From Chthonomonadaceae bacterium (GTDB taxonomy: Bacteria; Armatimonadota; Chthonomonadetes; Chthonomonadales; Chthonomonadaceae): a stretch of DNA of 64,000 nt. A program made the position numbers and the translations under genes. The notes beneath the pieces were generated by a model. That model worked only from the letters and a program-made list of their open reading frames with translations, was not told the origin of the DNA and did no database searches. Shown one piece after another: positions 1 through 8,534 of this stretch. The stretch is from contig DAIDKH010000002.1 of assembly GCA_027450145.1 (NCBI GenBank), forward strand, positions 77,991 through 141,990. The letters run 5' to 3'. Within the stretch, counting starts at the first letter, position 1. Every line of letters begins with the position of its first letter.

Positions 1-1184
1 ATTATGTCGAGCCAGCCATCCGCATCGTAATCTATAAAATCAGCTCCAAAAGTAACATAGTGCATGTGAGGTATGGCCACATTGGCCTGATTGCTCACAT
101 CCAGGAACTGACCGTTCCCGAGATTCTTGAACAGCGTGTTCGGCTGCATTGAAAAATTTCCAACAAACAGGCTCTCTTCGCCAGAATGGTCGTAATCACC
201 AATACCAATGCCCATTCCACTCATTTCCTGGCCGGCATTATTGTAAGCGCAGCCAGCCCTTTCAGAAACGTTGGTAAATGTGCCGTCGCCGTTGTTGTGC
301 CAGAGGAAAGTGATGTTCAAATCATTCGCTACAAAGATATCCAATTTGCCATCGTTGTCGTAATCGAGAAAAACGACACCCAACCCATGTCCCTTGTGTT
401 TGCTAATGCCGCTTTCACTTGTAACATCCTCAAATGTTCCATCGCCCCTGTTACGGTACAAACGGTGTGTTGCAGGCGGCATAACGTCTGGAGTGCAGTA
501 ATCCTCTCGACCATCTGGCGTCTTGCAGGTCTTGTTAGTAGCAACTGACCAGGGACAGTAATAGCAGACGTACAGGTCTAACCAGCCATCATTGTTGTAG
601 TCGCCAAACGCCGCACTGGTGCCATATCGTGCGAGGTGTGCTTCACCTCCTAGGCCCGCTTTTTGGGTAACGTTCACGAACCTACCGGTGCCCTGTTCAT
701 TGTGAAAGAGGTGATTAGTACCAAATGCAGTGATAAACAGGTCATCGTATCCATCATTGTCGTAGTCGCCGACTGTTACTCCCTGGCAGTAGCCTAGGTA
801 GGTATCTAGTCCGCTCCCCGCAGTCACGTCAGTAAACGTACCGTCTCCATTGTTTCTGTAGAGCGTGCAATGCGGCTCTGGCCCTTGGCCGGGTACATAT
901 GGATAGGGCCCACACTGTACAATAAGCAGATCCAGTCGACCATCATTGTCGTAATCGAACCAGGCACAACCAGAGCCAGTTTCTTCGATAAAGTAAAACT
1001 TGCCGGTTGCGCCGTTAGTCTGAAGAAAGTGGACACCGGCCTGTTGTGCCAGTTCCTGAAACAGCGGGCTCTCCGGGGCTACACCTCTATTGGGTGATTG
1101 TTTACATGATGTGGACGCCGCCGCTAAAATGATGGCGCTGGTACCTAGGAACTGTCGTCGTGAAATATGATTAAATTTACTCAT
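1..1184 (-). CDS. CRTAC1-like FG-GAP/VCBS repeat protein, Tat signal, 3'-truncated by window edge
   Basis: Partial: the frame starts with ATG at 1184 and runs open to the window edge with no stop. The N-terminus carries a twin-arginine signal (SRRQFLGTSA) followed by a small-residue segment ending at a Cys, so export as a folded protein is likely. The mature part repeats the FG-GAP/VCBS calcium-loop pattern many times (FDYDNDGRLDLL, GDYDNDGYDDLF, GDYNNDGWLDLY, LDYDNDGKLDIF, DYDADGWLDI), alternating with LYRNNGDGTFTDVT segments, as in CRTAC1/ASPIC-UnbV proteins. The start lies 4 bp after the stop of the TPR gene, so it is the distal gene of that operon. Known of the family: extracellular beta-propeller scaffold. 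Inferred: surface or periplasmic binding protein; ligand unknown. Confidence 0.85.
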   Translation of the reverse strand, partial: MSKFNHISRRQFLGTSAIILAAASTSCKQSPNRGVAPESPLFQELAQQAGVHFLQTNGATGKFYFIEETGSGCAWFDYDNDGRLDLLIVQCGPYPYVPGQGPEPHCTLYRNNGDGTFTDVTAGSGLDTYLGYCQGVTVGDYDNDGYDDLFITAFGTNHLFHNEQGTGRFVNVTQKAGLGGEAHLARYGTSAAFGDYNNDGWLDLYVCYYCPWSVATNKTCKTPDGREDYCTPDVMPPATHRLYRNRGDGTFEDVTSESGISKHKGHGLGVVFLDYDNDGKLDIFVANDLNITFLWHNNGDGTFTNVSERAGCAYNNAGQEMSGMGIGIGDYDHSGEESLFVGNFSMQPNTLFKNLGNGQFLDVSNQANVAIPHMHYVTFGADFIDYDADGWLDI

Positions 1185-1188
1185 GGAA

Positions 1189-2403
1189 TTACTGTAGAAA
1201 GTTGTTCCCCGCTACTGGCCTCAATCCCTTGCGAAGCTTACTAACTATGGAGAGCAGGAGCCGATTGTTCGGTAAAAGCCTGCTTGCCATACCTAGATAG
1301 TAACTCGCCTTGTTATACTCGCCCATAGTTAGATAGAGTGTCCCTAATTCACGAGGATACTTTGCAACGTTTGGGTATAGGCTACACTTTACGGCCAGGG
1401 TCCGTTCGGTACCGGCAGCACGCTCAAGTACCGTCACATCGTCGCGCACCTTCGATGCCGTAGAAAGCTGGCCGTTCAATAGATAGGCACGCGAAAGCGT
1501 TTGTAATATTCTGATTTGATGAGGTATTAGTTTGGACGCCTCGACTAAAGCCTGAACTGCGGGCTTTGGTCGATCTAGGTGCAGATAAGCGCGTCCAAGA
1601 CCGAAGTAAGCACCGCCGTTTATTGGCGCCAATTTTATTGAGGTTCGAAAATCTGCAAGTGCTGCAACGGCTCCGCCAGGTTGATTGGCACTCGCAAGGT
1701 CTGTGTAGCCCTTGAGGTTATAGGCCTCCGCATCATCGGGATCAATGGCAAGAATGTGATCCAGTTCTGGCCGCAGCTCGGTATAAAAGTAGCGGTTTGC
1801 TAACGCCTCCGCGTACATGTGCTGCGCCATTAGGTCATTAGGCTGCAGGCGTGCGAAGCGTTTCAAGTAGACAAGCAGTTTATCCTGGTCAATGCCGCTC
1901 TGCCGCGTCATAACGGTCGTTACTATGCCAAGTGCTGTAACGCAATCCTTGTCACGCTTAAGTTCATTTTGGGCCTGTAAAAAGGCGTCCTTCTGGTCAC
2001 CTAAACGAAAAAGACAGGCGGCTAGCCGGCAGTCTATATGAGGGCGCATTGGGGCATGGGCCTGAAGAAAGCGGAACTGCTCAGCCCCCTTACTCCACTG
2101 GTGAGTGTCGAGGTAGTACTCTCCCAGCATATCATGCACACCTGCGTTCATGGGAGATAACTGAAGTGCAGAGCGCCATTGCTGCTCTGCTGCAGGCCCG
2201 TTACCCACCGCAATGTCCTGGTAGGCTGCATCCAGATGTGCTTGCAGTGCCTCCCCGCGCCGCCACGACCCATAAACGTGCACAATAACTGCTCCAGCAG
2301 CAATCAGGCAGGCAGCTGCAATGATTAGCCGCAGCCTGAAAGTATCGTGGCCCGGCCTTCCCACGCTCACCGGCGTTCTAGATGGTACCGAGGACTCTCC
2401 CAT
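1189..2403 (-). CDS. membrane-anchored tetratricopeptide (TPR) repeat protein
   Basis: About 404 residues from ATG 2403. A GTG at 2427 would add 8 residues and overlap the upstream gene, and neither start has a strong ribosome site. One hydrophobic segment near residues 25-45 (LIIAAACLIAAGAVIVHVYG) suggests a signal anchor with the rest outside the cytoplasm. The remainder is helical with TPR-like spacing, including AAEQQWRSALQLSPMNAGVH, ELDHILAIDPDDAEAYNLKG and DFRTSIKLAPINGGAYFGLG. TPR arrays bind partner proteins. Its neighbours are a small one-TM protein upstream (overlapping or 7 bp away) and a CRTAC1-like protein 4 bp downstream. TPR plus CRTAC1 pairs are common in Planctomycetes, Acidobacteria and Armatimonadota. 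Function of the pair is unknown. Confidence 0.8.
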   Translation of the reverse strand: MGESSVPSRTPVSVGRPGHDTFRLRLIIAAACLIAAGAVIVHVYGSWRRGEALQAHLDAAYQDIAVGNGPAAEQQWRSALQLSPMNAGVHDMLGEYYLDTHQWSKGAEQFRFLQAHAPMRPHIDCRLAACLFRLGDQKDAFLQAQNELKRDKDCVTALGIVTTVMTRQSGIDQDKLLVYLKRFARLQPNDLMAQHMYAEALANRYFYTELRPELDHILAIDPDDAEAYNLKGYTDLASANQPGGAVAALADFRTSIKLAPINGGAYFGLGRAYLHLDRPKPAVQALVEASKLIPHQIRILQTLSRAYLLNGQLSTASKVRDDVTVLERAAGTERTLAVKCSLYPNVAKYPRELGTLYLTMGEYNKASYYLGMASRLLPNNRLLLSIVSKLRKGLRPVAGNNFLQ

Positions 2404-2410
2404 AGCGTCT

Positions 2411-2620
2411 CTACTTACCACCGCCACCAGCCATTTGCTGCATCTGTTGTGGCGTAAATGGTGCTTGGCCAGGCTTTTGCTGCTTCAAATAAGCGTGCAT
2501 CTGGTCCGTGAGATCAGCACCGGTGGCATGGCGAACATGAAGAATACCGGCCGTAATTGCCGCGATTATCACTACAATCAACACCGAAATAACAACTGGT
2601 TGAGGCAATTTAGATAACAC
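2411..2620 (-). CDS. small single-TM protein of pseudopilin locus A
   Basis: 69 residues: a short basic/polar start, one transmembrane segment (about residues 9-28, VVISVLIVVIIAAITAGILH), then a Gln/Pro-rich tail containing FTPQQMQQM and ending in a Gly run. Not a family I recognise. It sits between the DUF1559 pseudopilin upstream and the TPR gene downstream. A protein of the same size and plan, with the same TPQQ motif after the TM segment, occurs beside the second DUF1559 pseudopilin (28978-29175). That recurrence is the best evidence that it is real. Inferred: inner-membrane partner of the pseudopilin. Confidence 0.65.
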   Translation of the reverse strand: MLSKLPQPVVISVLIVVIIAAITAGILHVRHATGADLTDQMHAYLKQQKPGQAPFTPQQMQQMAGGGGK

Positions 2621-2691
2621 CTTTGTATGACCTCCAGTGATTTGGAGGGTTCAACCACACTACCCGGTTGGTCGAACCCTCATGTTTAGGA

Positions 2692-3576
2692 TTAGTTGGC
2701 CTCTGGCGAGAAGTTTTGCGGATAGCCGTTCCAGAAACCGGTTGAGTCCTGGCACTCCCCGCTCGGATCGCTGAAAGTAGTCTCACCAGGAATTGGGTCT
2801 GTGGTTTGCCACTCGTTATGATCGATGGGCAAAATAGTTTGCGCCCAGGTCTGTGCTTTCACGTGACCGTCGAAGAAAAGAAAGTTGCCCTTACCACCGG
2901 GTCCCGGCCATTTTACGTGGGTGAATATACCTGCCCGGTCGTAGGGATTGGACGAATTGGGATTAGAGTAGCCGTTCCACATCCACTGCGCATTTATGTC
3001 AGAGTCACCGCGTGTACCCTCAGCCACCATAATCGTACTGGCTGGCCGGGCAAGTTCTGCATCGTTCTCACTCAGTTGGCCGTCACTCGTTGCCCAGCTC
3101 ACATTGGCAGGTGCCCAGGTGGATGCACAGCTGCTAAAGCCATAGCTCATGGGCATCTCACGATTTGGAGTAAATTGCCAACCTTCCGCATTTAGGGTTG
3201 TTAAGTCATTCCAACCCGTGCCTGCGGTGCCCGGCCCTGTCGGCTTTCCGTTCGGGTTTGAAGGACATGAGAAGACGTCAAAGCTCTTAATGTAGGGTTG
3301 AACGACATTTCGCCACGTCATGACCGAGTTCGCCTCACCATGAAGCCCGTTCTCGAGAGCTACACGAATAGGAGAAAACTGCTCGTCGTAGTCCTGAGTG
3401 TACATAAGCAGGGCTGTGCCTATCTGCTGCATGTTTGAAACACAAACAGTTTGGCGCGCCTTTTCTCTCGCCTGCGCAAAAACAGGGAAGAGAATCGCAG
3501 CAAGAATTGCAATGATTGCGATTACAACCAACAACTCGATAAGAGTAAAACCTTCGCGCCCATAGCCTGATTTCAT
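2692..3576 (-). CDS. DUF1559 family type II secretion/type IV pilin-like pseudopilin
   Basis: 294 residues. Basic leader MKSGYGREG precedes a prepilin peptidase site and hydrophobic helix ([20 protein letters not shown]), then [14 protein letters not shown], the hallmark of the large Armatimonadota/Planctomycete DUF1559 expansion. The C-terminus has the usual [11 protein letters not shown] motif. Cleavage would be after G9 with methylation of F10; the helix then packs into a pilus- or pseudopilus-like fibre. An AGGAGG ribosome site sits just upstream of ATG 3576. The gene follows the LacI gene by 42 bp with only a weak 6-bp hairpin between (3596-3615), so it may be cotranscribed with the regulator. 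Substrate and secretion partner are not encoded nearby. Confidence 0.92.
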   Translation of the reverse strand: MKSGYGREGFTLIELLVVIAIIAILAAILFPVFAQAREKARQTVCVSNMQQIGTALLMYTQDYDEQFSPIRVALENGLHGEANSVMTWRNVVQPYIKSFDVFSCPSNPNGKPTGPGTAGTGWNDLTTLNAEGWQFTPNREMPMSYGFSSCASTWAPANVSWATSDGQLSENDAELARPASTIMVAEGTRGDSDINAQWMWNGYSNPNSSNPYDRAGIFTHVKWPGPGGKGNFLFFDGHVKAQTWAQTILPIDHNEWQTTDPIPGETTFSDPSGECQDSTGFWNGYPQNFSPEAN

Positions 3577-3618
3577 GTGACCTCCTAATTACCTCAATGG
3601 GAGAACACCCCCATTATT

Positions 3619-4668
3619 TTAGCGGGAACAAACCTTGCCCGTAGACTCGCGCACAATGAGTGCTGGTGAAAACAACCGTGGGGTTGCGGGGTAAACCTCG
3701 CCAGCAATTCTGCCCAAAAGCATTTGTGTTGCTTCTGCACCAATCATTTGCAGAGGTTGACGAACGGTAGTAAGCGACGGTGTGACCATAGATGCAGTTG
3801 GTACATCGTCAAATCCTACTAGGGATAGCTCGTCAGGTATGGCAGCCCCTATACTTCTTGCGGCACGGGCCACACCTGCTGCTATGGCGTCATTGCACGC
3901 AAAGATTGCAGTTGGCCGATCTTGCATGTTCCATAACGAGAGAAATGCACGTTCAGCCCCCTCGCCTGAATAATTACAACGAGCATATAACTGCCTGTCG
4001 GGCTGCAGACCAGCATCTCGCATCGCCGAGGTAAATGCATCAGTACGCAAGGCTGTACTGCTCATATCCGCTTCTCCAGTAATGAGAGCAATTCGTGAGT
4101 GACCCAGATGTATCAGATGCCGTACAACAAGTTCAACGCCGGCGCGGTTATCCACATCGGCGGAGGGAATATTAAGGACTTCAGCTTCACAGGCGACCGC
4201 CGCAAGTGGTATTCCCAATGCGCTAAGGCCACTTAAGATATCTGCGGTCGCAGGTGGTGCAATCACCAGAACTCCATCGGTGCGACCGTCACGAAACAGT
4301 GGTGCGCTAACCTTTGCACTAACCCACCCCTGAGTGTAGATGGTGACGCAGTGCCCAGCATCGCCTGCTGCCTCTAATACACCTTGTAAGATTCCCGTCA
4401 TATAGGGGTTAGTGACGTAATCGGTGGAACCGGCGGCGACACCAAAAAGGATACCAATGGCCTGCGTTCGCTTCTGCGCCAAACCCCGCGCCATGGCGTT
4501 TGGAACATAACTAAGATTAGCAGCGGCGCGAATTACCCTCTCGCGCGTTGCCTCGGACACTCGCGTATTAGAGCGGCTGCCGTTCAGCACCACGGAAGCC
4601 GTGTTACAGCTTACACCTGCATCGCGTGCGACATCTTGCAGAGTTGGTGGTTTGTTGTGACTGGTCAT
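3619..4668 (-). CDS. LacI-family transcriptional regulator (locus A)
   Basis: 349 residues. The N-terminal LacI helix-turn-helix (TLQDVARDAGVSCNTASVVLN) is followed by the hinge-helix region (LSYVPNAMARGLAQKRT) and a periplasmic-binding-protein-like effector domain ending in FDDVPTASMVTPSLTTVRQP. The hinge has the canonical PN-x-AR-x-L signature needed for minor-groove contact. It lies immediately downstream of a consensus promoter with an 18-bp palindrome between the -10 and the start codon, so autoregulation is likely. Effector is unknown but by family would be a sugar or sugar derivative. It heads the pseudopilin/TPR/CRTAC1 gene set on the same strand. Confidence 0.93.
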   Translation of the reverse strand: MTSHNKPPTLQDVARDAGVSCNTASVVLNGSRSNTRVSEATRERVIRAAANLSYVPNAMARGLAQKRTQAIGILFGVAAGSTDYVTNPYMTGILQGVLEAAGDAGHCVTIYTQGWVSAKVSAPLFRDGRTDGVLVIAPPATADILSGLSALGIPLAAVACEAEVLNIPSADVDNRAGVELVVRHLIHLGHSRIALITGEADMSSTALRTDAFTSAMRDAGLQPDRQLYARCNYSGEGAERAFLSLWNMQDRPTAIFACNDAIAAGVARAARSIGAAIPDELSLVGFDDVPTASMVTPSLTTVRQPLQMIGAEATQMLLGRIAGEVYPATPRLFSPALIVRESTGKVCSR

Positions 4669-4695
4669 TTGAATATAAACGGCTTAACTGTGGCG

Positions 4696-4713
4696 TGACT
4701 AAGCGCTTAGTCA
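4696..4713. promoter_or_regulatory. palindromic operator of LacI regulator A
   Basis: Perfect 18-bp palindrome TGACTAAGCGCTTAGTCA with the central CG step typical of LacI-family operators. It lies 13 bp downstream of the -10 box, so it covers about +7 to +24 of the regulator's own transcript and would block initiation or early elongation. Seen directly; binding by the adjacent regulator is inferred. Confidence 0.75.
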
Positions 4714-4726
4714 TGTAATTGTTAGG

Positions 4727-4755
4727 ATTATATCGCAATTTTTCTTGCTTGTCAA
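4727..4755 (-). promoter_or_regulatory. consensus sigma70 promoter of the LacI-A operon
   Basis: On the minus strand TTGACA (4755-4750), a 17-bp spacer and TATAAT (4732-4727): a full match to the vegetative consensus. It is placed about 60 bp before the LacI start and followed by the palindromic operator. So strong a promoter for a regulator gene fits a tightly repressed autoregulated operon. Confidence 0.8.
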
Positions 4756-4858
4756 GCAAAAAAACACGATCGATGTTGCAACTTCCACTGTTTTTAAGTC
4801 AGGTAGTTGCATACACGGCACGCTGTACACTTTGCAACCGTGGTTTTAATGTAACCGC

Positions 4859-4886
4859 TTGCAATAGGCAACCGTAGTCTTACTAT
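4859..4886 (+). promoter_or_regulatory. putative sigma70 promoter for the DUF4230 gene
   Basis: TTGCAA (4859-4864), 16-bp spacer and TACTAT (4881-4886), giving a leader of about 85 nt before ATG 4980. The 4669-4979 gap otherwise holds the divergent LacI promoter and operator described separately. Confidence 0.4.
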
Positions 4887-4979
4887 CAGTCTCTAGGCAA
4901 TCGGCTTGGAGATACGGGCTGTGAAGGTGCAATGTTGTGACAACGTAACCTTCCTACTCACCCTATTAAGGAGTTTTAA

Positions 4980-5624
4980 ATGACGAAAATGTCAAGGAGC
5001 AAGATAAGTGCTGTTTCAGTGGCCGCTGGCGTATGCCTTGTAGTTGCATTGCTATGGATCCCTGCCATTCTTGTGTATTGGAATAGTGGCAGGAACGCTT
5101 TCGGTACCGATAATACACAACCAATTCTCGTGTCAATGCAGAAGTTGGGTGACCTTCACACTGCGCGCGTTTCGCTTAAGCAGGAAGTAGATCAAAACAC
5201 ATACAAGGAGGCGAGAGGATGGATGCGCGCAGTACCAGGTGTTAACTGGCTGGTTGAATCCGCAACACGAAACCAGGCGATAGTGATTGCTGATGCCTCG
5301 GTGGAGGCAGGAGTAAACCTGGCCCAACTGACGGCTTCCGACGTAAACAGCAGCGTGATCAACGGTGTAAAAACCATAACAGTTCATCTACCACCTGTAC
5401 AGATTTATCGGCCTAATGTTACGCTCCACGTGGTCAGTCAATCCGGTTCTTTTTTCTACAACGACGAAAACATCGTTCCTCAGGCGCAGGCTCATGCCAT
5501 GGCTCTCTTTAGAAGTGAGGCAGAGCAGATGCACTTAAGACAAATAGCCCGCACTCAGGCAATAAAACAGCTTATGGGCCTAACGTCTAAGTTTGGAGTT
5601 AAGAACGTCAATTTCGTGTTCTAG
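4980..5624 (+). CDS. DUF4230 family membrane-anchored protein
   Basis: 214 residues. One N-terminal transmembrane segment (about residues 12-34) is followed by an extracytoplasmic domain with the DUF4230 pattern: LVSMQKLGDLHTARVSL, a central VITVHLPPVQIYRPNVTL-like strand and a C-terminal helix rich in Ala/Arg ending GVKNVNFVF. The ribosome site AAGGAG lies 7 nt before ATG. Function of DUF4230 is unknown; the proteins are membrane-attached. No obvious operon partner: the next gene is about 225 bp downstream. Confidence 0.75.
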   Translation: MTKMSRSKISAVSVAAGVCLVVALLWIPAILVYWNSGRNAFGTDNTQPILVSMQKLGDLHTARVSLKQEVDQNTYKEARGWMRAVPGVNWLVESATRNQAIVIADASVEAGVNLAQLTASDVNSSVINGVKTITVHLPPVQIYRPNVTLHVVSQSGSFFYNDENIVPQAQAHAMALFRSEAEQMHLRQIARTQAIKQLMGLTSKFGVKNVNFVF

Positions 5625-5850
5625 AGGAATCAAACATAACAACCTTTCCCGTTACGATCACCGACAACACATGGTAAGTTACCCGGTAAATCATGGAATA
5701 ACCCCGTATAACTGTTGGTTTGTCCCTTAATCTACCGATTTTAGATAGTAACCACCACCGTTTTAAGAACATCAGGCGATTCAGTTCGTCAAGTAGAACA
5801 AGGGTGATTGTAAATTGATTGCTGCTCACAGCAACGCACGGAGAGGACGA

Positions 5851-6417
5851 ATGAAAATTGCTAAGGAAAGCTGGATCCTAATTGGGATCGGAATTGCAGA
5901 CTTGGTGAGTACCATCGTGTTTATTCAACACCACGGTGCCCAGGAAGCGAACCCACTGTTCAGACACTATTGGAATATGGGAGTTCCGGCATTTGTAGTG
6001 GCCAAACTTGTATGCCTACTCGGCCCAGTTCTGGTGATGGAGTGGGCCAGACAGCGCAATCCAGGTTTTGTGAGGTTTGCTTTACGAACTGCCATTGCCA
6101 GCTACATATTTGTATACGGCGTTGGGTTTATGCGCCTTAACAGTCATGCAAATGACGCGCAGGCAGCAACCAACATTACTCCAATCACTGCTGCTCAGCA
6201 GATGAATGTGGAACTCGCCGCTATGAGATGGAAGTCACACCTGCGCCACATCACAGACGGCGGGACATCACTTGCCTGGCAATCAATCGCACTCACTGCG
6301 TCTGCCTTTCACTCGGGGCGGCTCGTCACCGAACACTCGAACGCAAAGGCTGAGCACGAAAGCGCATTGGCAGACCCAGTCCAATTGGCATACCAGCCCG
6401 ACCAATCGACACGGTGA
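5851..6417 (+). CDS. DUF5658-like integral membrane protein
   Basis: 188 residues from ATG 5851, chosen over an upstream in-frame start at 5815 because GAGAGGACGA directly precedes it. Three hydrophobic segments (about residues 8-27, 42-63, 76-95) are followed by a soluble tail of about 85 residues. The first helix and the E-NPLFRHYWNMG loop resemble the DUF5658 family of short membrane proteins (D-x-x-ST in helix 1, EANP in the loop). Function unknown. The gene is convergent with the cold-shock gene, separated by a hairpin. Confidence 0.65.
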   Translation: MKIAKESWILIGIGIADLVSTIVFIQHHGAQEANPLFRHYWNMGVPAFVVAKLVCLLGPVLVMEWARQRNPGFVRFALRTAIASYIFVYGVGFMRLNSHANDAQAATNITPITAAQQMNVELAAMRWKSHLRHITDGGTSLAWQSIALTASAFHSGRLVTEHSNAKAEHESALADPVQLAYQPDQSTR

Positions 6418-6445
6418 ATTTGGTTATCCTGCAGCCGTTTAACTT

Positions 6446-6475
6446 GAGGGCTTACCAACTGATTGGTATGCCCTC
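6446..6475. terminator. hairpin between convergent DUF5658 and csp genes
   Basis: GAGGGC-t-TACCAA, loop CTGA, TTGGTA-t-GCCCTC: two 6-bp arms separated by one T-T mismatch. It sits between the two stop codons, so it could terminate both transcripts, but neither side has a T-tract. Confidence 0.5.
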
Positions 6476-6481
6476 TGCAGG

Positions 6482-6688
6482 CTAGTGGCTTTCTAGGTAG
6501 ACGTTTTTTGCCTGGCGCCCCTTCGGTGTCTCTATGTCATCGTATTTGACCTGCTGGCCCTCGCGCAAAGTTTTGAAACCATCGCTCATTATTACAGAGT
6601 AATGTACAAATACGTCAGCGCCATCCTCGGCTGTTATAAAGCCATACCCCTTGGCGTCATTGAACCACTTTACTTTGCCAGTAGACAT
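6482..6688 (-). CDS. csp: cold-shock domain protein (CspA family)
   Basis: 68 residues, the usual length. It begins [18 protein letters not shown] and contains both RNA-binding motifs: KGYGFI (RNP1) and DVFVHYS (RNP2, here VFVHYS rather than VFVHFS). The frame is open further upstream, but ATG 6688 is the start because the family begins there and TTAGGAG lies about 12 nt before it. Single-stranded nucleic-acid binder and RNA chaperone. Upstream there is a leader of roughly 100 nt or more, typical of csp mRNAs. Confidence 0.95.
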   Translation of the reverse strand: MSTGKVKWFNDAKGYGFITAEDGADVFVHYSVIMSDGFKTLREGQQVKYDDIETPKGRQAKNVYLESH

Positions 6689-6973
6689 TATCACGATACT
6701 TCTCCTAACGCGCGTTTTGGATTGCCAACGCCGCCAACATTTGAACCGTATGCGGCAGTTTAGTTGCACCACAGGAGAAAATGCACAAGCCATGCCATTT
6801 TTTGACAACAGTTGCTCTCTTATGCGTAATATAGTGACAATACTGGGTTTTAAAATGAAAAACTAGTGCTTATACTTGCACAGTGACCCACGGGCTACAT
6901 TTGCTATTAGTACTTAAACACGTTAAAGAATCTAGCGGAATTTCAGGAAAATGAAAAGACATACCCGCGGCTT

Positions 6974-7002
6974 TTGTTATTCTGTGTAGTAATATGTAAT
7001 TA
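6974..7002 (+). promoter_or_regulatory. possible promoter of the Fe-S carrier gene, in the 6689-7091 divergent gap
   Basis: TTGTTA (6974-6979), 17-bp spacer, TAATTA (6997-7002), giving a leader of about 80 nt. Weak match; an alternative is TTGCTA at about 6900. The rest of the 400-bp gap is AT-rich and holds the csp leader and promoter on the other strand. No structured RNA was recognised. Confidence 0.3.
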
Positions 7003-7091
7003 GGAAGTAGACATGGTATAAGTAGACGTACATATGACTATAACACCATGATTTTGGCATTACTGCACTTTTGGTAAGGAGTTAACGGACT

Positions 7092-7502
7092 ATGGCGGCT
7101 TTAGATTCGGTAGTTTCGACTGGCGGTATTGAATTGTCGGAGCGCGCGGCTCAGGAGATTGTGTCTCTTCTAGAACAGCAGGGCAAGCAGAATTCTGCGC
7201 TTCGCGTATTTGTTCAGGGTGGCGGTTGCAGCGGCCTCAACTACGGCATGGCTATCGACGATGAGGTAGAAGAGGATGATTTTACATTTGAGTGCCATGG
7301 GGTAAAGGTTGTTGTCGACCCTGTAAGCCTTGAGTATGTAAAGGGCTCCTCGGTAGATTATGTAGAGGACGTAATGGGCGGCGGATTTAAGATTGACAAC
7401 CCGAATGCCGTTAGATCTTGTGGCTGTGGCAGTTCGTTCTCAACCGATGACAGCCCAGAAGCATCCTCCGGTGGCTGTGGTTCCGGATGTGGTTGTCACT
7501 AG
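7092..7502 (+). CDS. A-type iron-sulfur cluster carrier (IscA/ErpA/SufA family) with Cys-rich tail
   Basis: 136 residues. HesB-like fold: IELSERAAQEIVSLL, RVFVQGGGCSGLNYGM, VVVDPVSLEYVKGSSVDYVE, GGGFKIDNPNA, then SCGCG. The three conserved cluster ligands are present (C46, C110, C112). The family normally ends shortly after C-x-C. Here about 24 further residues add C129, C133, C135 and a final His (GGCGSGCGCH), which is unusual. TAAGGAG is spaced 10 nt from ATG. Monocistronic, followed by a strong terminator. Role: delivery of [2Fe-2S]/[4Fe-4S] clusters to apoproteins in the cytoplasm. Confidence 0.93.
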   Translation: MAALDSVVSTGGIELSERAAQEIVSLLEQQGKQNSALRVFVQGGGCSGLNYGMAIDDEVEEDDFTFECHGVKVVVDPVSLEYVKGSSVDYVEDVMGGGFKIDNPNAVRSCGCGSSFSTDDSPEASSGGCGSGCGCH

Positions 7503-7532
7503 ATTCTAGCTCTTAGGTTTTAAGTTCAAAGT

Positions 7533-7577
7533 GCCGGTGTAAGGATTATCGAGAGTCCTTACACCGGCTGTCTTTTT
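7533..7577 (+). terminator. intrinsic terminator after the Fe-S carrier gene
   Basis: Perfect 13-bp stem GCCGGTGTAAGGA/TCCTTACACCGGC (7533-7545 with 7556-7568), 10-nt loop, followed by TGTCTTTTT. Strong rho-independent terminator about 30 bp after the stop codon. Confidence 0.9.
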
Positions 7578-7715
7578 GCTTACCCATCTCATGTATCAGT
7601 ATTTCAGTGTGCAGGGGGCCGAGCACTGCAGAGTTAAGCAGGACAAATGTCGATCAATCTTTAATCGATAGGTACAGACTGTAAACATTGTGGAGTCGAT
7701 TGAAGGACGTTTAAA

Positions 7716-8534
7716 ATGCGCGTGATGATATGGTGCGATATGGAAGGCGTTGCAGGAGTAACCGTGTGGGCGCAAGTAGATGGCGGCGCTGCGCTGTACG
7801 AAGAGGGTCGCCGGTTATACACTCAAGAAATTAACGCCGCCGTTCGGGGATGTAAGCGAGCCGGTGCTGACGAAATCGTAGTTGTTGATGGCCACGGTGC
7901 AGGAGGCGCTTGGCAATTCAAGAGCCTGATCCCTGCGGATCTGGAGAGTGGCGCGGAATACGTGCTAGGGTATCCTTGGGCGCGATATATAGAACCGCTT
8001 CAACAGGGGTGCGATGCCGTGTTGTTTGTAGGCGCTCACGCAATGGCAGGAACCTCCGACGGAATACTTTGTCACACTGTGTCCAATCAGGCCTGGTATA
8101 ACGCGAGAATCAACGGAACACTGGTCGGCGAGTCTGGAATTATCAGTGCAATCTGTGGTGACTTTGAGGCCCCTGTAGTCTTTGCTTCAGGCGATGCGGC
8201 AACGTGTCGCGAGGTCAATGAGCTTATAGGAGACAAATGCGTTACCGCAGCCGTGAAGACGGCCCTGGGTCGCTACAGCGCTCGTCATTTACCAGCAGTA
8301 GACGCATGTGCAATGATTGAAGGTCGAGTTTACTCGGCGCTTGCCAATCACAATTGGCCCGCACCCCTCAAGTTTACCAATCCTGTAACCTTCGAGGTCG
8401 AACTCGCTACGCCAGATCGCGCTAATGACTTCCGTGGGCGAAACGGCGTTACCATCGCCGGTCCCCGGCTGATTAGGTCCACTGCGGATTCGTTTTGGCA
8501 TGCATGGGATCAATTTTGGCCGTACGGTGGCTGA
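7716..8534 (+). CDS. M55 family D-aminopeptidase (DppA-like)
   Basis: 272 residues, normal for DppA. All di-zinc and catalytic positions are visible: D8 and E10 (CDMEG), H60 (VDGHG), H108 (GAHAM), H120 (LCHTVS), E139 (VGES). Known of the family: hydrolysis of D-amino-acyl peptides such as D-Ala-D-Ala in a cytoplasmic ring-shaped decamer. It precedes two sugar-acid dehydratases and an M2-like metallopeptidase on the same strand, spaced about 86 bp from the next gene, so it may form a transcription unit with them. A peptidoglycan-peptide or glycopeptide substrate would fit both peptidases, but that is inference. Confidence 0.92.
   Translation: MRVMIWCDMEGVAGVTVWAQVDGGAALYEEGRRLYTQEINAAVRGCKRAGADEIVVVDGHGAGGAWQFKSLIPADLESGAEYVLGYPWARYIEPLQQGCDAVLFVGAHAMAGTSDGILCHTVSNQAWYNARINGTLVGESGIISAICGDFEAPVVFASGDAATCREVNELIGDKCVTAAVKTALGRYSARHLPAVDACAMIEGRVYSALANHNWPAPLKFTNPVTFEVELATPDRANDFRGRNGVTIAGPRLIRSTADSFWHAWDQFWPYGG

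Noticed and set aside
186..1097. Open frames on the plus strand and a shifted minus frame over the first kilobase
   Set aside because: They are antisense or out-of-frame to a continuous FG-GAP repeat coding frame that runs off the window edge.
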